A stretch of DNA of 64,000 nucleotides from Aphrocallistes beatrix (lineage: Eukaryota; Porifera; Hexactinellida; Sceptrulophora; Aphrocallistidae): assembly GCA_963281255.1 (NCBI GenBank), contig OY725488.1, positions 5,231,925-5,295,924 of the forward strand, given 5' to 3'. Numbering within the stretch: position 1 is the stretch's first letter; every line of letters starts with the position of its first letter. The notes beneath the pieces were generated by a model, which worked only from the letters and a program-made list of their open reading frames with translations, ran no database searches and was not told the DNA's origin. A program made the position numbers and the translations under genes. Shown here piece after piece: positions 55,068-64,000 of the stretch.

Positions 55068-55598
55068 ATGGCTAGAGGAATGTTTGATGAAAAGTTCATA
55101 CTGAAGTTTGTAATAATTGGAGAGTCGAGCGTCGGCAAATCTTCAATCATTCGCAGGTACATCTCCCTCCCTCCGGACTACTCAGTCTGTTCACCTGTCA
55201 AAATAGGAATGGATGTCCACTTTAAGAGTGTGAGAATCCGGGGAAAAGACGCGGAGCTACAAATCTGGGATATGCATGGGGGGGACCCTTGTCTCATTGG
55301 TAACTTCTCCTTGACACAAATGAACGGAATTTTGCTGGTTTACGACATCACCGATACAGAATCGCTTAGAAAACTTGATGCATGGCTAAGAGAAATAGAA
55401 AATTACACCACGCTCTCCTCGACACCGCGGGTGTTAGTCGGCAACAAAACAGACCTCGAGGCGAAGCGGTGTGTTGACAGATCTCAAGGCTACAAGTATG
55501 CTGGAGAGATTGGCGCAATCCACCACGAGATCAGCGCCAAAGAAGATGCCGATGTAGATGAACCTTTTTGGAGTTTGATTGATTTGAATTTATCTTGA
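55068..55598 (+). CDS. Divergent Rab-like small GTPase
   Basis: Intronless, 176 aa. The P-loop is intact (GESSVGKS, residues 18-25), as are the base-recognition motif NKTD (126-129) and SAK (156-158). The switch motifs are not: the Thr expected in switch I is Lys45 (KIGMD), and DTAGQE of switch II reads DMHGGD (68-73), so the catalytic Gln is Gly72. There is no C-terminal Cys for prenylation; the protein ends DLNLS. It should bind guanine nucleotide but have weak or altered hydrolysis and no classic membrane anchor (inference). It may be a Rab-like (RABL-type) lineage or a diverged Rab paralogue. The ATG lies about 165 bp after an R1 copy, and NCAPD3 starts about 320 bp after its stop on the same strand. 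Confidence 0.85.
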   Translation: MARGMFDEKFILKFVIIGESSVGKSSIIRRYISLPPDYSVCSPVKIGMDVHFKSVRIRGKDAELQIWDMHGGDPCLIGNFSLTQMNGILLVYDITDTESLRKLDAWLREIENYTTLSSTPRVLVGNKTDLEAKRCVDRSQGYKYAGEIGAIHHEISAKEDADVDEPFWSLIDLNLS

Positions 55599-55920
55599 GA
55601 TTATGTTGTTTTGATTTTTATCTCTCTTTGAATGTAAAGTTATTCTGTATAAGTGGGATTATTGATTTAACGAGTTTCATTCACTTATTTTAGATAAGAC
55701 TTCAACTTTCATTATTTATGAAATGTTCTGACCCAGGTATCCCTCTTACCTGCTGTCTGGGCAGACTGGGAAAACAATGGGATATTTTTATTAATAATAG
55801 TATCTCTATACTTAACAAGTTCTACAGCCGAAAACGAGGATTTTTTGAATATTTGAAATGTTTTCCACTTTACCGAATGTTAATTTTAATATCTCGAATA
55901 ACAACTATATTGTCACTAGA

Positions 55921-58900
55921 ATGGATCAAACCAATATGGAGACCTCTCTCTCTCTGATCGAGCACAAGCTACGCCTATCTAATATTCCTCAAGACAGCGT
56001 TTCTGATCTATGGGAAAACAATTTTTATGATTCCAACATTTCTCTCCCCCCTTCTCACGAGGTTTACAAGCATTCAGCTTGGCAGGATTTCACCTCCTTT
56101 CTTTTAGCCTCTCAAGAGGAGTCTTTGGGAATCTGGAACGTCCTGATGCGGGTTGGAGTGCACCAGGATTCGGTAACGGCTGCGGTTTTTATCGCTCTCT
56201 CCGAGGGCAGGGAGACTATACTGAGGCTGTGGGCGTGTCTGGGTTACGTGTGCATCCTCTGTGTAGAGGGAGCTAACGTGTACAAGCTGTTCCACCCGGT
56301 TGTGTTCCAGAGATGCGTGGAGTGTGTGTGCTCTGTCACGAAGGGGAACGGAGGAAAAGAGGATGTACCAGCGGCGAGACAGGACGAGTGCTCCGACATG
56401 GACGTGGATTCAGAGGGGAGCGGCGCGCTAGAGAGCGGAGATGAGATGGAACTGATTGGGAAGATTCTTACCGAGATGAAAAAGCTCCTAAAGAGCTTCC
56501 GGTTCCAGCTTCACCCCGACTCCCTCGTTCACCTGATCACCGCTCTCTTCTCACTTATCAAGAACTCAGCGGAGCCCTCGCACTCTCTCTGCTCCCTGGC
56601 ATGGCGGTGTGTAGAGGAGGTGCACCGCCCCCTGCACGGGGATGAGAAGGCGGTCCTGAGCGAAGTGATCAAGCATCTCTTCCCTCTCCTCACTTTCCAG
56701 ACGAGAGAGGGAAAGAACCAGTCCAGCATCCCCAAGCATCTGCAGCAGCTGTCCGAGCATGCGCTCTCCTACCTGCAGACGCTGCTGGACTCTGGACTGA
56801 TGGAGAGAGAAGCTAAAATTACATTCATTGTCATTCCCAGGCACCTGTGCATGAAGTGTCCCCCTCTCACACAGTACAAGTCCAAGTGCTCCCGAATCGT
56901 TCGAGAACTCGTCTCCCGCCTCCCAGAGGAGGAGTTCTCCGCCTTCTTTCGTTGGTTCTCCTCCCTGCTCAGCTCCAGGAGGCACGAGCACAGGAACATG
57001 TCCGTCTCCGTCGCTCTCGAGTTTATTCTCTCCACGCACGAGGACTGTCAGGTGTCTCTGGGCTCAGAGTCAGAGTCAGAGGAGAGGTCTAACCTCTGCG
57101 ATTTCCTGCTGGACTGTGTAGTGCGGCGTTGCTCTGATTCGGTCTGTCCGGTCCGCTCCAACGCCCTCCAGGCGCTCTCTGAGCTCTCCAGCTCCTCCCT
57201 CCCTAACATCCAAGAGTCTGTTAGGGGACTGCTCTCTGCCTCTGGCTGCCCCCTCCTCTCCATGCTAGCCAGGAGGCTGACGGATGAGAAGGCCGGTGTG
57301 CGGAAGAGTGGGCTGGTAGCACTGGAGAGTCTACTCCGACTGATGCCGGCTGAGGCTATCGCTGACTGGACGCAGCTGATTAGACAGAGAGCGTTCGACT
57401 CTTCCCTCACTGTCAGGAAGCAGGTCGTCTCTTCGCTGAGGGAGCTGCTCCTACTCTCCCCGACGTCCCGTCCCCTCCAGCACCTCTTCCTGTCCGGGTT
57501 GCTACCGCTGGTGACTGATCCAGAGAGCGCAGTACAGGAGAGGAGTGCAGAGGTCCTATACGAAGAGATTTTCTCAGGACTTGGACCGCACCGTGCTAAC
57601 TCCGCCCCGCCTCTCGCCTGGGAGCTCCTGACCTATCTCTGCAGAGAGGAGAGCTTCCCGCAGCAGCGTTACTTCCTGTTCCTCCTGCAGCGCCTCGGCA
57701 AGGCCGGCAAGCTGAGCCGGCAGCTGATGCTGAACCTCTTCTCCTACGCAGATGGAGCACACCATGAAACCTGTTGGCGACTCCTGGCACTGCTCTCCCA
57801 GCAGACGGGCGCCATCGACGTGGACCGGGTGTACGCCGCCTGGAGAAAGAGTCTGGACGCCCCCGCTTGCTCCCAGGAGGAGACCTTCTCAATGGTTAAG
57901 GTGCTCTCCAACCTGCACCTCGGGCTCTCTGACTTCCAAGCGGACCGGCTCAAGTCATGGCTTGCAGAGTCCGTGGAGAAGTTCAGTCTGGATCCGGACA
58001 AGATCAGCTTATCTGTAAATGCACTCATCCTCCTCTGCCAGCATCCCAAGAACCCAGTTAGCGAGCGTCCAGGCTGGTTCTCCAGCTGGGCCGCCCGCAT
58101 GATCTGCTCCTGCAACCTTCACATCAAAGACTGCCTGCAGAGCACAGAGACACGGGCTACTGAAAGCGACTGCTCAGAGCAGCAGCTCATTCCCTACTTG
58201 TCTCTGCTTGGGGAGCTGATCACAGTCTCCCCCGATAACATAGATCCAGACATCCCCCCTCTCGTACAATGGGCTCTTATCCAAAAGAGGAGGCAGAATC
58301 CCGACTGTTCGTTCTCTGACAATATCCACCTTTCAGAGCGTACCAGGGCATTCGTGTGCATCCTCTTCGGCAAGCTCTGCCTAGTCAAGCAGGAGCTGGC
58401 CTACGACAGCCCCGACCTGTTAGCCGAGGAGCTCTTCACCTCGAGCAGTGTGCCTATCAAGAACAATATCATCATCGTGCTCTGCGACCTGTGCATTCGC
58501 TACCCTAACCTGATAGAGAACTACCTCTCCCACGTGTCGCCCTGCCTACGAGACGCTTCATACGTCGTCCGAAGACAGACACTTACACTGCTCACTCAAC
58601 TCATCCAGGAGGACTACATCAAGCTGAGGGGAGCGCTCATCTACCACCTGCTAGCTGTCATCAATGACTCTGAACTGGGAGACCTAGTGAAATACTGCCT
58701 CAAACACGTCCTACTCAAGAAGTACCCCCGAGCCTTCTACCACCACTTCATCGAGTGTATCTTCTACTTCCAGGACAACCGTAACCATCCCAGCCTCAAC
58801 CAGTTCTCCAAATCACAGATGGAAGTTGCTAGGTTCGCATTGCCAGGTGCTCACAATACCAAGAAGAGATTCTGCATCTACAACTACATGCTGGAGCAGC

Positions 58901-59684
58901 TGAGTGACGAGCAGCGCTTCAACCTGTCAGCTCGCATTGTCCAGGACATATTAGGTAGCATAGTAGATCGCATACTGAAGCTAGAGGACTCAAACGACCT
59001 CGTCATCACGGACGCACTGTCAGTCCTCTGCTCTGACGAGATCAAGCTGTCCTGCGTGAAAACGCACTCTGTGGAGAATTTAGAGGACGATGAGCGCGAG
59101 GCTATGGAGGCTGCCGTCACACTCCAGAGTGACATGATCAAGACCCTGGTTAAGAAGGACGTCATAGACAACATCATCCCCACCATCATCAGCGTGAAGC
59201 GGTTGCTGCAGAAGCAGCGCTCGCCCCTTCTCAGCCACCTGATGCGGTACCTCTACCGACTCAAGGTTGACTACAAGGAGAAATTCTCGGAGGTGCTGGC
59301 AGCCGACAAGCAGCTGGCGGAGGAAATAGAGTTTGACATCAAGAGGTACGAGGAGGATTTGGCACAGGTCAGAAGGAACGCAAATGTGCGAGCCTCACTC
59401 TCCGCCGCAGAAGCTGCTCTATCGAATCCAAACTTCTCTCCGTTGCTGCTACTCTCTCCCCTCTCTAATACAGTCACCAAGACATTGAGAGAGGTCAGAA
59501 GGCCCTCACGTATGGAGAACAGTCCATCTGTCCTTCAACTAACCCGCCTCACTTCAATCCGTGGAGAGACCAGACGCAGAATCATGTCTCCTCTCACCAT
59601 TGCTTGCAACACCCCCTTGGTCAACGAGACAGATGGATCACCAGATCTTCAAACGGCGAAGAAAAGAAACAAATCTGTGAATAG
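55921..59684 (+). CDS. NCAPD3: Condensin-2 complex subunit D3 (HEAT-repeat), C-terminus in gap
   Basis: A single open frame of about 1255 residues before the gap. It is an all-helical HEAT-repeat protein. NCAPD3-type blocks are LFHPVVFQRCVECV near the N-terminus, CLRDASYVVRRQTLTLLTQL (the conserved condensin repeat), LKKYPRAFYHHFIECIFYF, and SDEQRFNLSARIVQDIL. The protein is the non-SMC HEAT subunit of condensin II, acting with SMC2, SMC4, NCAPH2 and NCAPG2 in mitotic chromosome formation in the nucleus (family knowledge). The frame opens at 55858; the ATG at 55921 (MDQTNMETSL) is preferred because similarity begins soon after, at DLWENNFYDS. A Ser/Arg/Lys-rich tail (RRPSRMENSP, AKKRNKS) precedes the gap; the human protein is about 1500 aa. 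There is no intron in 3.8 kb, and the DNA is strikingly GC-rich compared with its surroundings. Confidence 0.93.
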
Positions 59685-59884
59685 NNNNNNNNNNNNNNNN
59701 NNNNNNNNNNNNNNNNNNNNNNNNNNNNNNNNNNNNNNNNNNNNNNNNNNNNNNNNNNNNNNNNNNNNNNNNNNNNNNNNNNNNNNNNNNNNNNNNNNNN
59801 NNNNNNNNNNNNNNNNNNNNNNNNNNNNNNNNNNNNNNNNNNNNNNNNNNNNNNNNNNNNNNNNNNNNNNNNNNNNNNNNNNNN
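59685..59884. other. Assembly gap (200 N) at the NCAPD3 3' end
   Basis: A run of exactly 200 N. The NCAPD3 stop codon must lie in the missing sequence, since an inverted R1 repeat follows immediately. Confidence 1.
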
Positions 59885-60163
59885 GTATGTTAATATACAC
59901 ATTCTCTTAAAATTTCAGCCTTCTATGCCCTAAAATGGCTGAGTTATGGTCAAAAAACTGAAATTTCTAATTATAAAAAATGTTACAATGACGTCATAAT
60001 TCCATGATGAGCCGATATTTTCGTCTGAGCTCAGAATTTACTGGAGCCATAGCCAAAATACTTCCACATACCAAAAATCAGCCTTCTGGGCTTGACAGTT
60101 TCTTCAATCAATTCGTTACAGATATATATATATTATATAGATTAATCGAGTTTTAATAGTAGA
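59885..60163 (-). repeat. R1 repeat, inverted 5' half
   Basis: Starts GTATGTTAATATACACATTC, contains ATGACGTCAT (59990) and ends TAATCGAGTTTTAATAGTAG. The tail half lies in the gap. Confidence 0.85.
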
Positions 60164-60589
60164 GATATATGAAGGTGTGAAAACCGCGGAATCAAAAAGG
60201 TCAGACATAACTAAGATCAGTCGATACGCTCAAATGACACTTTATGTATGACTTCCTATCCAACAATAGTACATTTGACATGTCTAACTCTAACCAATTA
60301 CGAATTATTAACGGGATTACCATATAAGGGAAGGTGTTGAAACTGCAGAAACTCAAAAACCACAAATATTTCAAGTATTCCAATATGGCCAATGAAATCA
60401 GCATATGCTACTTCCTATTCAACAATAATACATATATCACCAAAAATGTGATGCCCAATGTATCAAACGTAACTCATCGATATTAATTTTCAGCCTACGC
60501 TAATTTTACTGTAAAATGAAGTTGAAAGTCCGTGTATTTAAGAAGTCCGTGCTCACATTGATTAATTTTAAGGGAGATAGCATCTGTAT
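60164..60589. other. Intergenic, nothing recognised
   Basis: AT-rich, with a short internal repetition around CTACTTCCTATTCAACAATA. No gene is supported. Confidence 0.45.
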
Positions 60590-61867
60590 GTATGTATGTA
60601 TGTCCGTACGCGCGCTATTACGAAATCTAACAGTCCGATATTTACCAAATTTCGCATGTAGTATCTCTTTATGGTGTAGATGTGCACCGTCAACATTTTT
60701 TTCGAAAAATCTCATCACTTCGGTTTTTATACAGGGTGACTATTAAGTTCTGTTACAAGCTTCGTTAGGTATAAAATTTCTTATACTCAAACGATCTTAG
60801 TTATTATGGTCCTTAGAGATTGTAATTCGAATATCCTCAATGATTTTAAAAGATTTTTCGATTCTATGACTTAGAAATGTGTTTTGTATGGTGAGTTTTG
60901 AGAAAAAAAAATGTGTCCTGGTCCGCAGCGAAAATCGTGAATCAGGGCCCACTGCTTTTCAAGTTATCTTCCCAGAGTCTTCAAATTCTAGGAAAAATTA
61001 GCTCACACATTTTCCTCGAACACTCTAAATTTGTAGAGATATAAGATCTTCAGATCAGTGCATTTTGAAGACCATTTGGATCAGATTTCTTTGTGATGTG
61101 AAAAAAAGTGCCATTTTGGGGAATTTTGCATAATGTACCTAATTTGAACTACGAATGAATAACTTTTTCTCGTTTCTGATAATGCATTCAGTGGGTTTAT
61201 GAAATATTTCTATGGCTAATGAAAGGTATCTGGTGCTAAATCGTCATGAGACATCGATTATGAAGACACTTTTTACAGAAGCAGTGAGCCCTGATTCGCG
61301 ATTTTCGCTGCGTGCCAGGACACATTTTTTTTCTCAAAACTCACCATACAAAACACATTTCTAAGTCATAGAATCGAAAAATCATTGAAAATATTCGAAT
61401 TACAATCTCTAAGGATCATAATGACTAAGATCGTTTGAGTATAAGAAATTTTATACCTAACGAAGCTTGTAACAGAACTTAATAGTCACCCTGTAAGTAT
61501 ATATTCATATTTTAACACCCCCACTGCAAAGTTTTGTTTAAAGATATAAGTAAGATCTCCACGACTAATATAGGATATTTCGGCATGTAGGATCCGATTT
61601 TCGCGCTTTGAAAGTAATAATATGAATATTTCATGAGTTATCAACATATTGATATATACATATTTTCACACCTTTTAAAAAGAAGTCTTATTTTATGCCA
61701 AAAGCAAGTTCTCAACAGCGAATATGGGATATTTTAATATGTAGATTCCAAATTTTAAACTTAAAATGTTCTAAAATGGGGATTTGCCGATGTATTCCGA
61801 TATTCATATTTCATGTTCCTTCGAGTCACTTCCTGGAGCTGCACTATCGGTCTGTCGACCGACATTT
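60590..61867 (-). repeat. R4 repeat, inverted copy interrupted by a MITE
   Basis: Inverted relative to 46546-47130, from TGCACCGTCAACATTTTTTT (about 60684) to CTATCGGTCTGTCGACCGAC. The MITE at 60732-61493 sits at a TA that is single in the unoccupied copy (TTTTTATAAGTATA). Confidence 0.8.
60732..61493. mobile_element. Palindromic mariner-type MITE, copy 2, complete
   Basis: Ends CAGGGTGACTATTAAGTTCT and AGAACTTAATAGTCACCCTG, with TA duplicated (60730-60731, 61494-61495). Arms are about 230-240 bp and share GGTCCGCAGCGAAAATCG. The central region is single copy. Confidence 0.92.
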
Positions 61868-61975
61868 TTTGAATATAAAGAAGGTAGAAATGTAAGGAGC
61901 ATGCTCTCTCGACTTAACGACTAACGAGCATGCTCTCTCACTTTTCAATACCTCGTTTTAATAGTAAGGATCACA

Positions 61976-62045
61976 GTAAGACAAACACCTCCGGTGGACA
62001 CAAAGTGTCCGCCAGCCGCGCAGCGCAAGCAAGCGAAGCTCGCTT
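61976..62045 (+). repeat. R1 hairpin tail alone
   Basis: CCTCCGGTGGACACAAAGTG through GAAGCTCGCTTG. A new R1 left end (TTCTTACTATTAAAACTCG) starts directly after it, again head to tail. Confidence 0.85.
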
Positions 62046-62090
62046 GTTCTTACTATTAAAACTCGATTAATGTATATGTGTATATATATA

Positions 62091-63043
62091 CAGTACCCGG
62101 ACAAAAGTATTCGACCACCACAGAAACCTCCATACAAATAGTATTAAAGTGGGTATATTCATAAAGGAATATGTACTCAAACCGTGAGGAATACTCCATT
62201 TTTTATTTCAAATTCGTAAACTACACTTTCTAATTACTCATAATTGATAGCCTCAACTCAATTACTAACTCCCAAGTTAATAAATAATAATATTTGATAC
62301 TTGCTTGATACTACTTGTCCCAAGTAACAGTCATTATACACTGCCTGAACAAAAGTATTCGTATACCCCATAATTCCCCATACAAATAGTTATAATACTG
62401 ATTTATTTAGCGAGTCAAGGTATTTAATTGTTAAGAGAATTTAACTTTAAATTCGAATTCTCCATATTCGAATTACTCATTTTATGATCTTTACACTCGA
62501 TTAATCTCCTACAGGGTTAAATATTCTCAGATTGTGCCACCTCGTACCACTTATGCCATCATATACAATGGTGATAACTCGTGATATGTGCCATAGGGTA
62601 GCAAATTCCGAAAATACTTAAATTTGAAGGAGAGTAATTAAGTTAAAAGCTTATAAAGTGGGTAATTTGAATATGGAGAATTCGAATTTGAAGTCAAATT
62701 AAGTATATCTCTTACCAATTAAATACCTTGACTCGCTAAATAAATCAGTATTATAACTATTTGTATGGGGAATTATGGGGTGTACGAATACTTTTGTTCA
62801 GGCAGTGTATATGATGGCGATTAGTGACACAAAGTGGCAGAGGTTGATAATTTTCTACATAAGAATAAGTATTTGAGTTGAGACTCTGAATTACGAGTAA
62901 TTAGAATGTGTAGCTTACGAATTTGAAATAAAAATAGAATATTTTCTACTGTTTGAGGACATGTTCCTTTTTTGAATAGTTCCAATTTAATACTATTCGT
63001 ATGGAAGTTTTCGTGGTGGTTGAATACTTTTGTCCGGGTAGTG
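62091..63043. mobile_element. Palindromic Tc1-type MITE, 953 bp
   Basis: Ends CAGTACCCGGACAAAAGTAT and ATACTTTTGTCCGGGTAGTG, bounded by TA. Arms share CACTTTCTAATTACTC-like sequence. It contains the second MITE 62339-62807. Confidence 0.88.
62339..62807. mobile_element. Palindromic Tc1-type MITE nested in the former
   Basis: Ends CACTGCCTGAACAAAAGTAT and ATACTTTTGTTCAGGCAGTG, with TA on each side. Arms extend through GGGAATTATGGGG and about 130 bp further. Confidence 0.9.
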
Positions 63044-63148
63044 TATATATTTATATCTCTGTCACGAATTGATTGAAGAAACAAGCAAGCGAAGCGCGCT
63101 TGTATATATAAATATATAAACATTAATTGAGTTTTTATAGTAATGATA

Positions 63149-63380
63149 TAATCTCTTGAATTAGCAATTGCCGGGCTAAGTTCTTGTTTTGTAAAATTAA
63201 GTAATCCGCATCTGTTATAATGGCAAGAGGGGACCAGTTATGGCAACCACAACTTATCCGCGCCGGCCAATTCAAGCGTGACAAACTCTCGTTTTCTATC
63301 CAAATCCATGGTGTGATTTATCTCTTCGTTGCCACATGATTTAGCCTTTCTAGTTCAGTCAGCCGCACATAAATAAATAC
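63149..63380. promoter_or_regulatory. Upstream region of TRMT6 with a short upstream frame
   Basis: 232 bp between the last repeat and the TRMT6 ATG. It contains a 39-codon frame (63220-63339, MARGDQLWQPQLIRAG) that ends 42 bp before the start codon. It is less AT-rich than the flanking repeats. The promoter is presumably here or just upstream. Confidence 0.35.
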
Positions 63381-64000
63381 ATGTCTCTCCACACTCCTGC
63401 CAATCTCATCTCTCCCTCTGGTCATATAACCTCTAAGATCTCTGAAGGGGACATTGGTCTCGCCTATTCCCCTGATCAAAAGCGATACCACCCTATCAAG
63501 ATAGAGAGCGGGTTCCCTGTGAAGCTATGGAAATTTACCATTAATCCAAATGGAGCCATTGGACACTGGTATGGGACGAGGTTCATTATCAAAGGCGAGA
63601 ATTTAGAGGTGTACAATGCTTGTAAATTGGATGGAAAGGTCGAAGAGACGGCGGGTAGTGGAGACTCCGTGCGAGATAATAGAAATCTGTTAGACGTAGC
63701 TACTAATCAGAATTTCTCAAGAGGTGAAATCGAGGAGTTGAAAGAGAAGGAGCTAGAGCCTGAACAGCTGATCGGACAGATCCTATCAGGGAGTAACACG
63801 TTTCGAGAAAAGACGGAATACTCTCAGCAGAAGTACCTCTCTAAGAAGAGGGCTAAGCACATGCCAATAATTTTTATTTACCGCCCCTCCCTGCGACACC
63901 TGGCCCTGATGCACTACCGCCTTGCTCCAGAAAGGATTGGGTTTCTACGCATTGACACTCTTTCTCAGCTGCTGGCGCTGGCCAACGTGCGACACGGATC
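63381..64000 (+). CDS. TRMT6: tRNA (adenine-N1)-methyltransferase non-catalytic subunit TRM6, 5' part
   Basis: An open frame of 206 codons from ATG at 63381 to the window edge. The N-terminal half has the TRM6 block IGHWYGTRFIIKG. The second part is highly typical: DNRNLLDVATNQNFSRGEIE, LEPEQLIGQIL, SNTFREKTEYSQQKYLSKK, IYRPSLRHLALMHY, and DTLSQLLALANVRHG at the start of the Rossmann-like domain. TRM6 pairs with the catalytic TRM61 subunit to make 1-methyladenosine at position 58 of tRNAs in the nucleus and cytoplasm (family knowledge). No intron appears in the visible part. The rest of the protein (family length about 450-500 aa) lies outside the window. GC content and codon use resemble NCAPD3. 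Confidence 0.95.
   Translation, partial: MSLHTPANLISPSGHITSKISEGDIGLAYSPDQKRYHPIKIESGFPVKLWKFTINPNGAIGHWYGTRFIIKGENLEVYNACKLDGKVEETAGSGDSVRDNRNLLDVATNQNFSRGEIEELKEKELEPEQLIGQILSGSNTFREKTEYSQQKYLSKKRAKHMPIIFIYRPSLRHLALMHYRLAPERIGFLRIDTLSQLLALANVRHG

Larger units (their letters stand above)
62046..63148 (+). repeat. Internally deleted R1 copy with nested MITEs
   Basis: The left end is at 62046. The TA linker is interrupted by the MITE 62091-63043. R1 then resumes with CTCTGTCACGAATTGATTG and jumps from GAAGAAAC straight to AAGCAAGCGAAGCGCGCTTG, then ends with the inverted AATTGAGTTTTTATAGTAATG. About 450 bp of body is missing. Confidence 0.8.

Noticed and set aside
56529-59480. Several antisense and frame-shifted open frames within NCAPD3
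   Set aside because: They are shadows of a long GC-rich coding region that has strong NCAPD3 motifs in the main frame.

Overview
This 64 kb window is nuclear DNA from an AT-rich, transposon-dense animal genome. The evidence is spliceosomal introns with GT/AG ends, a single-pass cadherin-superfamily receptor, condensin-II subunit D3, a TRM6-type tRNA methyltransferase subunit, and a host of eukaryotic DNA transposons (hAT, Tc1/mariner, mariner DD34D, pogo/Tigger-type MITEs, a Mutator-like relic, foldbacks). I cannot name the species; a non-vertebrate metazoan fits best. Three runs of exactly 200 Ns (3329-3528, 31128-31327, 59685-59884) are scaffold gaps, each next to repeats.

Host genes. (1) 14411-21754, minus: a nine-exon protocadherin-like gene, reconstructed here with consistent splice phases (about 1136 aa, seven EC repeats, one membrane span). 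(2) 24471-26234, minus: an intronless MATE/SLC47-type transporter. (3) 44038-44781, plus: an intronless coiled-coil protein resembling CCDC152. (4) 54089-54261, minus: a possible first coding exon of an unknown gene. (5) 55068-55598, plus: an intronless Rab-like GTPase with degenerate switch and tail motifs. (6) 55921-59684, plus: an intronless, visibly GC-rich NCAPD3 whose C-terminus is lost in a gap. (7) 63381 to the window end, plus: the 5' part of TRMT6. The last two are much richer in GC than their surroundings. The genes do not form an operon or pathway; they look like unrelated neighbours, separated by repeats.

Repeats. 0-14 kb, 26.7-43.4 kb and 45-54 kb are nearly continuous nests of mobile DNA. 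The dominant family, here called R1 (about 560 bp, some 20 copies or fragments), has an end of the form TCCTTACTATTAAAACTCG, an AT microsatellite, two CRE-type ATGACGTCAT sites, an AP-1-type TGACTCA site and a GC-rich tail of consecutive short hairpins. It occurs alone, inverted and in head-to-tail arrays (38.6-40.2 kb). Many insertions can be dated relative to each other because target-site duplications and empty sites are visible: 8-bp duplications for hAT MITEs (4476-5340, 8100-8243, 13149-13505, 40924-41451, 44976-45109, 50621-51141, 50754-50978, 51337-52961), TA for pogo/Tc1/mariner MITEs, and a 9-bp duplication for a 2.06-kb foldback (580-2640) that split a hAT transposase relic.

Transposase genes include one intact Tc1/mariner-type DD35E element (36618-37990) with perfect terminal repeats, plus broken copies of Tc1-like, mariner, ZMYM1-like hAT, BED-finger hAT, Mutator-like and CR1/L2-like LINE genes. 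The strongest candidates for something not previously described are R1 (hairpin tail plus paired bZIP sites), the GGTCC-array element (27.6-28.7 kb, 47.5 kb), RFX X-box-like motifs shared by three otherwise different repeats, and the large foldbacks.
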